Below are positions 52,205 through 63,469 of a DNA stretch of 64,000 nt, in pieces. The notes beneath the pieces are model-generated. The model saw nothing but the letters and a program-made list of their open reading frames with translations, was not told the origin of the DNA and ran no database searches. A program made the translations under genes and the position numbers. This DNA is from Chlorops oryzae. Lineage: Eukaryota > Arthropoda > Insecta > Diptera > Chloropidae. Each line of letters opens with the position of its first letter. The first letter of the stretch is position 1. The stretch spans positions 112,623,401 through 112,687,400 of the forward strand of contig CM035806.1 of NCBI GenBank assembly GCA_020466095.1, read 5' to 3'.

Positions 52205-54646
52205 ACAATATACTCTTAACATTTTCCCAAAGATCTTTAAAATATGTCGATTGGTTCGCAATATCTTCCTTCGAAATGTAAATTAAGTGAATGACAAGAT
52301 TTCTTTGACGTAAATAGTTATAAAATTCTTTGGCTGAAGTGATGATTACCGTCCTTGACTTAACACCTGTCCAAACCGTTCTTTTCACAGTCCCACCAAC
52401 ACCATCAACCGCACCTTTGCCATGCGATGCGGCAAAAAAATTCCATTGCAGGAGAGATGCTTCAGCATACTCTTGGAGCTCATACAATGAAGAGAGTATG
52501 AATTTAATCTTAAACTGAGCCGCACAGTTGTCACTGAAGATGTTTATTTTTGTTTTGGGATTGGTGCATATTCCTTTGACATAGGCAATTATTTCTTTCA
52601 AAAATATCCAAACCGTTTGTTAAGAATGAGCCGTTTCGTTGCTAATGATCGCTACAGATTTTGTTTCGCCAGCCAACCAGATACAACAAGTAAATATAGT
52701 GACCCGTTCATGACTCCAATGTGCACTTTGGATTTCGTCTTGGTGCACGATTTCATAGTTTTCTGCGAAGTCTACCTATATGACAGCGTCATTAAATTGG
52801 AGATTTTTTTTTCTTTCCTCAAAGTAATCAGATTGGATTTTTTTTGTGTAACAATGATGTCTGAATTTTCTGGTTGTATCTTTGAGTTCTTTCAAAGCTT
52901 CCCTGCATGAAGCAGTTGTAGTCTTAATTGTGGGTCGATTATTTTCAGAAATCCATTTGTTTCACGTTATTTCATTTTTGGTGCCTATCTCAGTATCGTA
53001 AATGTCCCAAAACTCATTACAAGGACATGTACCACAGGATCCAGTCATTAACTTTTCTTTAGACACATCACATACAACATTTTTAAGTAATTCATGATGG
53101 TTTTCAGGTAAAGACAATGTTTGCTTAAGAGCGTTTAGTAAATTGAGGTAATTTGCATGTTGAGTGCAAACACACACATTGTGAGGTGTTTCAGAAACTG
53201 GAACAATCTCAGGTGGCCTAAGATAAAACAAGTAAGAAAGCTAAAGTCGGTCAAGCCCGACTTTGAATACCCAGCGTCCCGACATTATGAGCGCACTAAG
53301 TTTTGCTTCTCTATTTGTGGGCGGGCTACATAAATTATTTCCCAACACCTTTCATTCGCCTTGGTGAACCTATGTTGCGAATTTGAAGCTTCTACGCCTT
53401 TTACTTCGGAAGTTAGGAAAATTCTCCATTTGTGGGCGTGGCAGTGGGCGGGCCACATAAAATTTTTTCCTACACCTTTCATTTGCCTTGGTGAACCTAT
53501 GTTGCGAATTTGAAGCTTTTACACCTTTTACTTCACAAGTTACGATAAGCCCTTATTTGTGGGATTATTTGTGGGCGTGGCTAGAGGAGGATGGCGTCAA
53601 TTTTTTCCCAGGATATGTCCCTTTTTGTAGTTTACGAGTACACCAAATATTAATGGAATGTGTTGAGTGGCTCGCAAGTTACAAGCATTTTACTGAAAAC
53701 ACAATAAATTAATTTGTGGGTGTGGCAGTGGGCGGATGTCTCCCATTTTTACTTAGGATCATACTCGGACCCCGATATACATGTGTGCCAAATTCATTGG
53801 TTCAGCCGTTTCGGAGGAGATCCGACCACGGACGGACGGACAGACGGACAGACCGACGGACGGACAGACGGACGGACGGACAGACGGATATGTCTAAATC
53901 GATTCAGTTTTTGATCCTGATCATTTCTATATATATTTTTCTATATCTCCGGAGCTTAATTCTCCCTGTTACAAGATTTGCACAAAACTAATATACCCCG
54001 CTTACGCTGGGTATAAAAAGGAAGATTTGCCAATATTTGTGACTGGGTAATTTTCTTTAAAGTATTCATAGGCTTCAAAAATAGTTGTGACCATGGTCCT
54101 TTTTTGCTTTTTTATTTTCTTCCCAGTATTCGAATCTCTGATACTTTTACAATCCTTAATACCTGGGGCTTGCCGACTTACATCGCCTCTGTAGAAAAAG
54201 TCTTTCACCTTTGCTTGCACATCATCACTCAGGGTGAAGCCGTTATGATTAATTTTTTGCCCATCATCTTTTTGTTTTATTTTTAGCACATCACCAACGA
54301 CTTTTTTTTACTACTGCAGCTCTTTTTAACGGCGATTTCGGAAGTGACTTTTTCACTTATCTAACAGCTTTTGTGAACGTTTGTACGCATTTACATGATC
54401 CAATTGGAGAGTTGCAAATGTTGGTCGCCAGTTTCTTCTTTTTTTCTCTGAACGCTCACACGCGGGCCAGAACTTTCACCCGTTGTACAACTTTCATATC
54501 CTCATCTAGATCTACCTTTTTCTTTTGTTTTTGTCTTCTAATCGCACCCCTCTCCCTCTCTTTACGCAGGTGCTCTGCATTTTTTCCGGGTCTTGGTTTC
54601 TTCTTTCCCGCATTTTTGCAAGTCTTTCCTTTATCGTTGATGGCAT
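52205..54646 (-). pseudogene. TE-U protein: candidate transposase of an uncharacterised family
   Basis: From the ATG at 54646, just after a splice-acceptor-like TTTTATTTTCAG, the minus strand encodes a Lys/Arg-rich N-terminus (KERLAKMRERRNQDPEKMQ, then KERERGAIRRQKQKKK). Then come FTLSDDVQAKVKDFFYRGDV, SRQAPG, EAYEYFKENYP and IGKSSF. After mini-me B3 it continues in frame with YLRPPEIVPVSETPHN, CVCTQHANYLNLLNAL, CGTCPC, VDFAENY, DEIQSAHW, FSDNCAAQFK and SHGKGAVDGVGGTVKR. I recognise this order of motifs from many unannotated arthropod and cnidarian proteins. The conserved Asp residues in VDFAENY, FSDN and AVDG could form an RNase-H-like site, an inference. In-frame TAG (before VDFAENY), TAA (after ETAHS) and two or more frameshifts near 54575 and 54320 show it is dead. 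Confidence 0.6.
53226..54018 (+). mobile_element. mini-me subfamily B, complete short copy (B3)
   Basis: Runs from AACAAGTAAGAAAGC through ATACCCAGCG, two 127-bp units, a (GTCY)n tract (53835-53890), the core and ACGCTGGGTATAAA. It interrupts the TE-U gene; on removal the gene reads through in frame (GKSSF then YLRPPE) with only a run of A (T on the gene strand) at the junction and no target duplication. That matches the TT-target insertion without duplication known for Helentron/DINE-1 elements. Confidence 0.85.
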
Positions 54647-55157
54647 GGTCTTCCTGAAAATAAAAAACGATAACCTCAAACACACATTGAATCATTGAAG
54701 AAACAATGATTTTGCCGCAATACCTCAATTTAAGTAAAGTTGTTTTTATCTTCGAAGTTTGAGTAAATTCCCTAAATAAAAAGCTGTTACAGTTTTTCCG
54801 AGGGAGGCACTAGTGAGTCATCGAAAAAGCCTTCAAAATAAATCTTATGTGGTCGCTGATTCCGAAGAGTTGAAAACACGACTTCTACTAGCGAGCGCAA
54901 CGTTTATTCTGGCTCTTTATTATGTAGGAAGTATGCAAAAGTCAATAAAAAACCAGAATTTTCCGCTTTTATGCGTCCTACTTTCTTTATTTATAGTAAG
55001 GTGTTTACACCACCAATATGACTTATCCTAAGTTAACATTAGACGTGTGGGTTGATATTATACGAAAAATGGTTCTTTAAGCAATACGCACATGTATATC
55101 GACAAATGAAAAATGTTAAAACACCCGCACTGTTTCGGGTGTTACACTTTTTAATTA

Positions 55158-56222
55158 ATAAACAAGTAAGAAAGCTAAAGTCGGTCAAGCCCGACTTTGA
55201 AATACCCAGCGTCCCGACATTATGAGCGCACTATGTTTTGCTTCTCTAATTGTGGGCGTGGCAGTGGGGGGGGGGGGGGCACATAAATTATTTTCCTACA
55301 CCTTTCATTCGCCTTGGTGAACCTATGTTGCGAATTTGAAGCTTCTACGCCTTTTACTTCGGAAGTTACGAAAAATCATTATTTGTGGGCGTGGCAGTGG
55401 GAGGGCAACATAAATTATTTCCCTACACCTTTCATTCGCCTTGGTGAACCTATGTTGCGAATTTGAAGCTTCTACGCCTTTTACTTCGGAAGTTACGAAA
55501 AATCTTCATTTGTGGGCTTGGAAGTGGGCGGGCTGGATAAAATTATTTCCTACACCTTTCATTCGCCTTGGTGAACCTATGTTGCGAATTTGAAGCTTCT
55601 ACGCCTTTTACTTCGGCAGTTACGAAAAATCTTTATTTGTGGGCGTGGCAGTGGGCGGGCCACAAAAAAATTTTTCCTACACCTGTCATTCGCCTTGGTG
55701 AACCTATTTTGCGAATTCGAAGCTTCTACGCCTTTTACTTCGGAAGTTAAGAAAAACCTTCATTTGTGGGCGTGGCAGTGGTCGGGCCATAAAAAAAAAA
55801 ATTTTCCTACACCTTTCATTCGCCTTGGTGAACCTATGTTGCGAATTTGAAGCTTCTACGCCTTTTACTTCGGAAGTTATGAAAATTCTCTATTTGTGGG
55901 CGTGGCAGTGGGCGGGCTACATAAATTTTTGTTCCTACACCTTTCATTTGCCTTGGTCAACCTATGCTGCGAATTTGAAGCTTCTACGCCTTTTACTTCA
56001 CAAGTTACAATAAGCCCTTATTTTTGGGCTTATTTGTGGGCGTGGCTCGAGGAGGGCGGCGTCCATTTTTTGCCAGGATATGTCCCTTTTCGTAGTTTAC
56101 CAGCACACCAAATATCAATGGAATATGTTGAGTGGTTCGCAAGTTACAAGCATTTTATTGAAAACACAATAAATTCATTTGTGGGCGTGGCAGTGGGCGG
56201 ATGTCTCCCATTTTACTTACAC
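55158..56222 (+). mobile_element. mini-me subfamily B copy, 3' truncated (B4)
   Basis: Starts AACAAGTAAGAAAGCTAAAG, then ATACCCAGCG, then about six 127-bp units, then the unique segment (AGGATATGTCCCTTTTCGTA). It stops at 56222 before the microsatellite and core. A G-run of 17 lies at 55266-55282. Confidence 0.8.
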
Positions 56223-56898
56223 TTTTCTCAAGTAGGTTTAACCCATAGGTGCTCAATGTCTTTGACAACCCCCAATGAAATTTTCCAAGGAATATTTTTG
56301 TGGAACATATTAACCCTTTAATACCCAGTTTAAGAAGGATTTTGAACAGTTTTTGGAAAACTGGGTTAAATAGTCACATAACGGTGGGGTTTAACGGGTT
56401 AAAATGTTCTACAAAAAAATTTGTCATTGAATTTTACTAAAAGTCTTCTCAGACGAATTTTAAGAAAAATCAATATTTATACTAGATTTACCATATTTTT
56501 TAGTATGGTATATGACCAATATTGTGAAATTTTAATACACTGTAAAAACAAGTTGAGTTGTGTCATAGGACACCAGATAAGAACGAAGTTCACTATGGTA
56601 TTTATAAATGTTAGTAAATATAATTCGCAGCACGGTTTTTCGCAAAACTCAATTGTTTTTATTAATCGAAAAATATATGTATACAAGACGGCTGTTTTCA
56701 ACTGTTTTTCACAAGCGAAAATGCGATACAGTATATTCTGCTTAGCTGCATTCAATTATTTTCCAGACAATTTTATGCACTTACGCGAAAAACGCACCTA
56801 CCCGAAATTTTTTGCTGTACTTTTGAGTAACATATCAGAATGTCTTTAACAACACTTGAATTCTTAAAAAAACGCCGTCCAAATATTAATTTTATTAA
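56223..56898. other. AT-rich spacer with a short hairpin
   Basis: Near 56294-56412 there is an inverted repeat (GAACATATTAACCC and GGGTTAAAATGTTC) containing TTAACCC and GGGTTAA motifs, possibly a small MITE. The 142-aa frame at 56421-56849 is rich in Phe, Tyr and Ile, has no recognised domain and is doubtful. Nothing else is seen. Confidence 0.4.
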
Positions 56899-59152
56899 CA
56901 AACAAGTAAGAAAGCAAAAGTCGTTCAAGCCCGACTTTGAAATACCCAGCGTCCCGACATTATGAGCGCACTATGTTTTGCTTCTCTATTTATGGGCGTG
57001 GCAGTGGGAGGGCCACATAAATTATTTCCCTACACCTTTCATTCGCCTTGGTGAACCTATGTTGCAAATTTGAAGCTTCTTCGCCTTTTACTTCGGAAGT
57101 TACGAAAAATCTTCATTTGTGGGCGTGGCAGTGGGCGGGCCAAATAAAATTTTTTCCTACACCTTTCATTCGCCTTGGTGAACCTATGTTGCGAATTTGA
57201 AGCTTCTATGCCTTTTACTTCTGAAGTTACGAAAATTCTCCATTTGTGGGCGTGGCAGTGGGCGTGGCAGTGGGCGGGCTACATAAATTTTGTTCCTACA
57301 CCTTTCATTTGCCTTTGTCAACCTATGTTGCGATTTTGAAGCTTCTACGCCTTTTACCTCGAAAGTTACGAAAAATCTTCATTTGTGGGCGTGGCAGTGG
57401 GCGAGCCACATAAAATTTCTTCCTTCACCTTTCATTCGCCTTGGTGAACCTATGTTGCGAATTTGAAGCTTCTACGCCTTTTACTTCGGAAGTTACGAAA
57501 AATCTTCATTTGTGGGCGTGGCAGTGGGCGGGCCATATAAAATTTTTTCCTACACCTTTCATTCGCCTTGGTGAACCTATGTTGCGAATTTGAAGCTTCA
57601 ACGCCTTTTACTTCGGAAGTTACGAAAAATCTTCATTTGTGGGCGTGGCAGTGGGCGAGCCACATAAAATTTTTTCCTACACCTTTCATTCGCCTTGGTG
57701 AACCTATGTTGCGAATTTGAAGTTTCTACGCCTTTTACTTCGGAAGTTACGAAAAATCTTCATTTGTGGGCGTGGCAGTGGGCGGGCCATATAAAATTTT
57801 TTCCTACACCTTTCATTCGCCTTGGTGAACCTATGTTGCGAATTTGAAGCTTCTATGCCTTTTACTTCTGAAGTTACGAAAATTCTCCATTTGTGGGCGT
57901 GGCAGTGGGCGTGGCAGTGGACGGGCTACATAAATTTTGTTCCTACACCTTTCATTTGCCTTTGTCAACCTATGGGAGCGTCCATAAATGATGTCACGTT
58001 TGGTGGGGGGGGGGGGGGGGGTCAGCTCATCTGTGACAGTTTTGTGACATAGGGTGGAGGGGGGGTTCCCAAGCATGTTATGTCACACTTTTCATAGTAA
58101 AATTTGTTTAAAAAAATGCGTTAATTTTTGTACTATGAACTAAGTATAAGGCAATCGCCGTGTAAACATTGCATTAGCTTAATTGAGACAGTATGTATCG
58201 ATAAAAAATCAGGCGTGAGATGTCAAACTCCATATAAAAAACATGTTAGCATATTTAACCTTAAATTAGCATTAATTGTGAATTGGCCTATACTGTTTTT
58301 TCATATTAATTGTGACGTGACACAGGGGGGGAGGGGGTTAGCTCATATGTAACAGGTTTGTGACAAAGGGGGGGGAGGGGGTCTAAAAATCGCAAAAAAT
58401 GCGTGACATCATTTATGGACGCTCCCTATGTTGCGATTTGGAAGCTTCTACGCCTTTAACCTCGGAAGTTACGAAAAATCTTCATTTGTGGGCGTGGCAG
58501 TGGGCAAGCCACAATAAATTTTTTCCTACACCTTTCCTTCGCCTTGGTCAACCTATGTTACGAATTTGAAGCTTCTACGCTTTTTACTTCGGAAGTTACA
58601 AAAAATCTCCATTTGTAGGCGTGGCAGTGGGCGGGCCTCATAAAATTTTTTCCTACACCTTTCATTCGTCTTGGTCAACCTATGTTGCGAATTTGAAGCT
58701 TCTACGCCTTTTACTTCACAAGTTACGATAAGCCCTTATTTGTGGGCGTGGCTCACGGAGGGCGGCGTCCATTTTTTTCCAGGATATGTCCCTTTTCGTA
58801 GTTTACCAGTACACCAAATATCAATGAAATGTGTTGAGTGGTTCGCAAGTTACAAGCATTTTACTGAAAACACATTAAATTCATTTGTGGGCGTGGCAGT
58901 GAGCGGATGTCTTCCATTTTTAGTTAGGATCATACTCGGACCCCGATATACCTGTGTGCCACATTTCGACTTTTTTGGTCCAGCCGTTTCGGAGGAGATC
59001 CGGACACGGACGGACGGACAGACGGACATGTCTAAATCGAATTTTTGATCCTGATCAAGAATATATATATATATATATGTCTATATCTACGGAGCGTTAT
59101 TCTGGCTGTTACAAGATTCCGCAATATACGTTGCTTACGCTGGGTATAAAAA
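56899..59152 (+). mobile_element. mini-me subfamily B, expanded copy (B5)
   Basis: Complete from AACAAGTAAGAAAGC to ACGCTGGGTATAAAAA. It carries the largest array here, about ten 127-bp units, plus a short (GTCY)n tract near 59008-59030, the core and a (TA)n run. Units with the doubled GGGCGTGGCAGTGGGCGTGG mark occur at about 57247 and 57895, and the matching TTCTATGCC starts at 57206 and 57853 are 647 bp apart, showing a higher-order repeat of five units. A 453-bp MITE is inserted at 57974-58426. Confidence 0.85.
57974..58426. mobile_element. MITE with GGGAGCGTCCATAAATGATG ends
   Basis: About 25-bp inverted ends (GGGAGCGTCCATAAATGATG), flanked by TAT (57971-57973 and 58427-58429). The surrounding mini-me unit is continuous without it. 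Long G-runs with GTGACA motifs lie just inside both ends. The 3-bp target and GGG ends do not allow a firm superfamily call. Confidence 0.8.
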
Positions 59153-60396
59153 CAAATAAGTACTTTGACTTACTTTCGCTACTTGAACGCATACGCTTAT
59201 TACAAGTAATCGGACTCACAGGGTTGCATTTAAGTCATACAATTCCTATATTTCTGTCGACCTGTCATCGAAATATCAACTCTGATTTCCTTTCTTCAAA
59301 GTAGTGATTTCGTTACTTCCTTTCAATTTACTTTAACAGCGTTGAGCCCTCAAAGTGCTTAGTTAGATAAGCAGAATATACTGGAACTGAAAAAGCATAC
59401 GTGTAAAGGGTTTTCCATCGCAAATGAGATAGTCTCGAAAATGCGAATTTTCATACATAAAGATGTTTTAAGGTATCGATATTTTTCACACCGATATTAC
59501 ATCCGCAGCCCCCGGAGTACAGACGATGATTTTAAATATGTTTTAATTATGTACGAATTGACGTATACTTTGATAGCGCAAAAAAATTATAACCCAGCCG
59601 GAAATTTCACTACTTCTGCAGTACTTCCGAAGTGGTGAAAATTCATGCTGCGACTACTCGCATTACTAACCCTTACTTCTAATGAATTTTGTTAGGAGAT
59701 GGCCGCTATTTTCAGTACTTCAAAAGTCATATGTTATTCATTAGGTAAAGGAGTGTATGACCCTAAATCGCATTAAAAATTTCATTTTAGCAAAAGGTAC
59801 ATGCTGGCTGGCTGAAATGGATCAAACGTGCATGATTATTTCATTTGAAAATAGAGTATATGCTGCTAACATGAATGAAAATATCATTCTGAACAAATAC
59901 TATGGTGCCAACGGGAATGAGAATTACATTTGAAAAAATAGTATACGCTGCGGAGAGGAGAAGAAAAAGAATATTTTAAAAATATTGGCGGATATGGCCA
60001 TATTTCGTCACTTCGTGATTGTGACACATTATCGCCTTTGGAAAGACTTAAGAGTTTAAATTCTTAAAACATCTTAAGTACAAAAATATTATAAAACTTT
60101 TGAGAATTGTAGCACACAGATTGAAAAATATCTTGTCATGACAATTTCATAGGATCTTCATTCAAAATAGGAGTATACAACCCTCTTTCAAATGAAAATT
60201 TCATTTGAAGAAGAGTCTGTTGCAACGCGCTCTTGCTTCTGTGATATTTTCACTAGAAGATCATTCGAAAAAGCACCAATTGGCTTCTTTACATATGAAT
60301 GCTTCACTTCTTCTGCATTAATGATTTTTTCATGCATGCGATAATGTCCGGCTGGGAAGCTACCTAAAATGCCCTTATATATTTCCAAAAACCTAC
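59153..60396. other. no recognised feature
   Basis: AT-rich. The motif ATTTCATTTGAAAATAGAGTATA and variants recur (near 59845, 59925, 60190), hinting at a decayed repeat. The minus-strand 73-aa frame at 60188-60409 has no known domain. No RNA gene is seen. Confidence 0.4.
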
Positions 60397-60745
60397 TAAT
60401 CGGAGTCATTCTGAAAACGTTCAGTCTGGCAGCACCACATATTGTTTTGTTTTGTTTGAATGCATTTATGCTTGTATGTGTCTGTGTAGTTTCTGAATTT
60501 AATAATTAATTGTTTTTTCGGGATATCGTCGGAAATAAGTGTCGCCTAAAAAAGTATAATATCTCGGCCGCATCAGCAAGTCATTTTACGTAAATATATG
60601 TATATTTCTTTCTTTTTGCAAAGGTTATTATACCCTTTTTTGCGAACTTCAATTTAGGTAACGCGGATTTTATAGCGGTTTTTCACTTTTTCTCGACTAG
60701 GTCCCCTGTCGCTATCGTTTCATAAAGAACTTCGTTCTAAAAATG
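60397..60745 (-). repeat. dispersed repeat R1, copy 2
   Basis: Inverse copy of 30446-30790, with the same boundaries (CCGATTAGTAG side at left, TTTTAGAACGAAGTTC side at right on the complement). Differences are scattered substitutions and a few small indels. It lies inside the G3 pol insertions. Confidence 0.65.
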
Positions 60746-61275
60746 TAGCCTGCCAGACCAAAAACCAGTTGAGGTTTTACTATTCCACATGTGTACTTTC
60801 ATTTGCAATTGGTTTGGTTTGGGCCCGAGCCGATGACCTGAAAATTGTCGCACTGTGTTATCATTCAGGGCGATTAAGACACCAAGTTGATCCCTCTGCA
60901 TAAAAATCTGACGCGATCGAGTATCTCAAGGTTACCATTTTTTTTTTACATTTTCAAAAATCATTCCTGAGCTTTGGCCACCTCCAAAACGTCAGTCATT
61001 GAAATAGGACTCTTTTCGGAGTCCACTTAAAATTCACTGTGAATATCTGACACGCTCGAGTAACTGTTTTTTTTTCTTTTTTTCCACCTCTATTTATGGC
61101 CAACCACCTCCAATTAAACGTCAGATTAATATATATTGGTTATCAGGAACATAAAGCGCGTTTACTGTATCAATGTCTGACGCGATTGAGTATTGCAATG
61201 TGTCCATTTTTTTATACATTTTTGACCATTCTTACATGCTCTCATCCCCGTTAAAACGGAAAACTTTACATAGAC
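60746..61275. repeat. degenerate tandem repeat, about 130-bp unit
   Basis: Segments beginning ATCTGACGCGATCGAGTATC (about 60906), ATCTGACACGCTCGAGTAAC (about 61043) and GTCTGACGCGATTGAGTATT (about 61170) are spaced about 130 bp apart, each followed by a T-run and a CCACCTCCAA..ACGTCAG part. It looks like a short satellite-type array or an internally repeated element. Confidence 0.55.
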
Positions 61276-62463
61276 TTTTTATACCCAGCAGAAGCGGGGT
61301 ATATTAGTTTTGTGCGAATCTTTTAACAGGGAGAACTAAGCTCCGGAGATATAGCAAAATATATATAGAAATGATCAGGATCAAAAACTGAATCGATTTA
61401 GACATGTCCGTCTGTCCGTCTGTCCGTCCGTCCGTTCGTCCGTCTGTCCGTCCGTCCGTGGTCGGATCTCCTCCGAAACGGCTAGACCAATCAATTCGAA
61501 ATTTGGCACACAGGTATATCGGGATCCGAGTATGATCCTAAGTAAAAATTGGAGACATCCGCAAACTGCCACGCCCACAAATGAATATGTGTTTTCAGTA
61601 AAATGCTTGTAACTTCCGAACCACTCAACACATTCCATTGATATTTGGTGTACTGGTAAACTACGAAAAGGAACGTATCCTGGCAAAAAATGGACGCCGC
61701 CCTCCGTGAGCCACGCCCACAAATAAGCCCACAAATAAGGGCTTATCGTAACTTGTGAAGTAATTGTGAAAAGTGAAAAAATTCAAATTCGCAACATAGG
61801 TTGACCAAGGCAAATGAAAGGTATAGGAAAAAAATTTATATGGCCCGCCCACTTCCACGCCCACATATGGAGATTTTTCATACCTTCCGAATTAATAGGC
61901 GTAGACGCTTCAAATTCGCAACATAGGTTGACCAAGGCAAACGAAAGGTGTAGGGAAAAAATTTAACTGGCCCGCCCGCTGCCACGCCCACAAATGAAGA
62001 TTTTTCGTAACTTCCGAAGTAAAAGGCGTAGAAGCTTCGAATTCGCAACATAGGTTCACCAAGGCGAATGAAAGGTGAAGGTAAAAATTTTATGTGGCCC
62101 GCCTACTGCCACGCCCACAAATAAAGATTTTTCGTAACTTCCGAAGTAAAAGACGTAGAAGCTTCGAATTCGCAACATAGGTTCACCAAGGCGAATGAAA
62201 GGTGTAGGTAAAAATTTTATGTGGCCCGCCCACTGCCACGGCCTCAAATGAAGATTTTTCGTAACTTCCGAAGTAAAAGGCGTAGAAGCTTCAAATTCGC
62301 AACATAGGTTCACCAAGGCGAATGAAGGGTGTAGGGAAATAATTTATGTGGCCCTCCCACTGCTACGTCTACAAATAGAGAAGAAAAACATAGTGCACTC
62401 ATAATGTCGGGACGCTGGGTATTTCAAAGTCGGGCTTGACCGACTTTAGCTTTCTTACTTTTT
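61276..62463 (-). mobile_element. mini-me subfamily B, complete copy (B6)
   Basis: Minus-strand element with 3' end ATACCCAGCAGAAGCGGGGT (plus-strand reading) at 61280, a (GTCY)n tract at 61404-61460, the unique segment, about five 127-bp units, and the 5' end with GTCGGGCTTGACCGACTTTA at 62430-62450. It separates earlier insertions from the G3 integrase end. Confidence 0.85.
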
Positions 62464-62469
62464 TTTGTT

Positions 62470-62871
62470 TAAGAACGTAAACTTCACAATCCAATAAGTT
62501 TCCATGACGCTTTAGTAACTGCAAATTTAGCAGCTCGGGCTCCCCTACTAAAATTAGGAGATTACGTGATGATAAAAAATTTTGATAATAGCGTAGGAGT
62601 CTCCAGAAAATTAATCCCAAAATATAGAGGACCTTACGAAATATACAAAATATTACACAATAATCGATACCTAGTAAGAGATGTAGATAATTTCCAACAT
62701 TCTACGCCGTACATAGGCACCTGGGCAGCCGCCAATTTAAAACCTTGGATTAAAGCTCGCAAGTGTTCAAATAGTGGCAAAATAAATAAAGTACTAGGAT
62801 CAGGTGATCCTCTTAATCAGGATGGCCTAATTGTAGGAGTAGCATTAACAACCGTTTTGGAAACCTAGTTG
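62470..62871 (+). pseudogene. Gypsy integrase C-terminus (G3)
   Basis: The frame can be read from about 62474 (RKLHNPISFHDALVTANLAA) through LKLGDYVMIK and RKLIPKYRGPYEIYKIL, the GPY/F module that contacts DNA or chromatin. It ends inside the LTR, as usual for Gypsy pol. The catalytic core upstream is absent. Together with the LTR it marks the 3' end of G3. Confidence 0.8.
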
Positions 62872-63021
62872 ATACACTCACCCTTTCGCTCGCACCTACG
62901 CTTACCTAACATTAATATATCGATTATGTATAAGCTATCGATTTCCTAGATATAAGCACTTTTGTATAAAGAGGTCATTAAATAAAGAGCCGTCATCGAG
63001 ATAGCGCGTACTACAATATCA
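62832..63021 (+). repeat. 3' LTR of G3
   Basis: About 190 bp, TGTAGGAGTAGC to ACTACAATATCA, with the AATAAA signal near 62980. It matches the two halves of the 5' LTR (35498-35525 and 37855-38037) apart from scattered changes and a 13-14 bp length difference near 62936. Confidence 0.8.
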
Positions 63022-63116
63022 ATTTTATAACTATAACATTTGTCGCTTTCATCAAACCAGCGTGGAGTTTCCATGATGCAAGCATCAATTGTGGTTTTTA
63101 AAATTGCACCTTTTTC

Positions 63117-63350
63117 TTATCGAAGGAGTTGAGCTATGTTGACGAAATTTGGTACGATTTTTCACTGAGACATAAGTAATAACATGTCCGAGAAATAAAA
63201 AGGACTCGATGGGACCATTATTAAGGGTACGTCCAGTACTAGGGTCTGTCACAAAAATCTCAAAACTGCCTCAAAATCAGACTTTGCGAAAAAGTTTCTG
63301 TGTCGGATATTTTATTGTCAGGCTCACCTGACTATAACACCCTTACTTGT
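63117..63350 (-). mobile_element. mini-me subfamily A fragment (A6)
   Basis: Reverse 5' part of subfamily A, with AACAAGTAAGGGTGTTATAG on the complement at 63350, then the hairpin and GACACAGAAAC, then internal segments with deletions (CCTAGTACTGGA..TACCCTTAA on the complement). It ends before the microsatellite. Confidence 0.7.
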
Positions 63351-63469
63351 TTTGTGTTTCATTTGTTATAAGATCACAGTTAATATGCAGAACTGATCAG
63401 CAATAAAAGCGCAATTGGACCAACGGTTTAATCTCATGCAGAATAAGTAAAGTTGACTTTAAACAATCA

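Larger units (their letters stand above)
46039..55160 (-). mobile_element. large transposon of an uncharacterised family (TE-U), interrupted
   Basis: The left end is AGGGTCATTCCATCG, a type of end I associate with invertebrate DNA transposons. Five copies of TTTCGGGTGTT lie in sub-terminal positions: four in the left 400 bp (about 46053, 46224, 46418, 46438) and one near the right end (about 55134, in a hairpin with AACACCCG). The minus strand encodes a protein of a widespread invertebrate family (54646 to about 52205). Inside it are a SINE-like tandem (46538-46954), a hAT-like element (46955-52116) with a Jockey-like insert, and mini-me B3. The matching right end (TGGAATGACCCT) is missing, possibly cut off by mini-me B4. 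Confidence 0.55.
35498..63021 (+). mobile_element. Ty3/Gypsy LTR retrotransposon G3, stretched by nested insertions
   Basis: The 5' LTR (35498 to about 38037) and 3' LTR (62832-63021) share TGTAGG..GTAGCATTAACAACCGT at the start and GCGCGTACTACA..ATATCA at the end. Between them, in order, are gag with a SAP start (38966), CCHC knuckles, protease, RT start, an RNase H fragment (to about 46038), then 16.4 kb of later insertions, then the integrase C-terminus (62480-62830). I infer one element of originally several kb. No flanking target duplication is clear, so fusion of two copies remains possible. Confidence 0.65.

Noticed and set aside
56421..56849. 142-aa frame with no homology
   Set aside because: AT-rich composition, no domain, no splice or promoter context; kept only as a remark.
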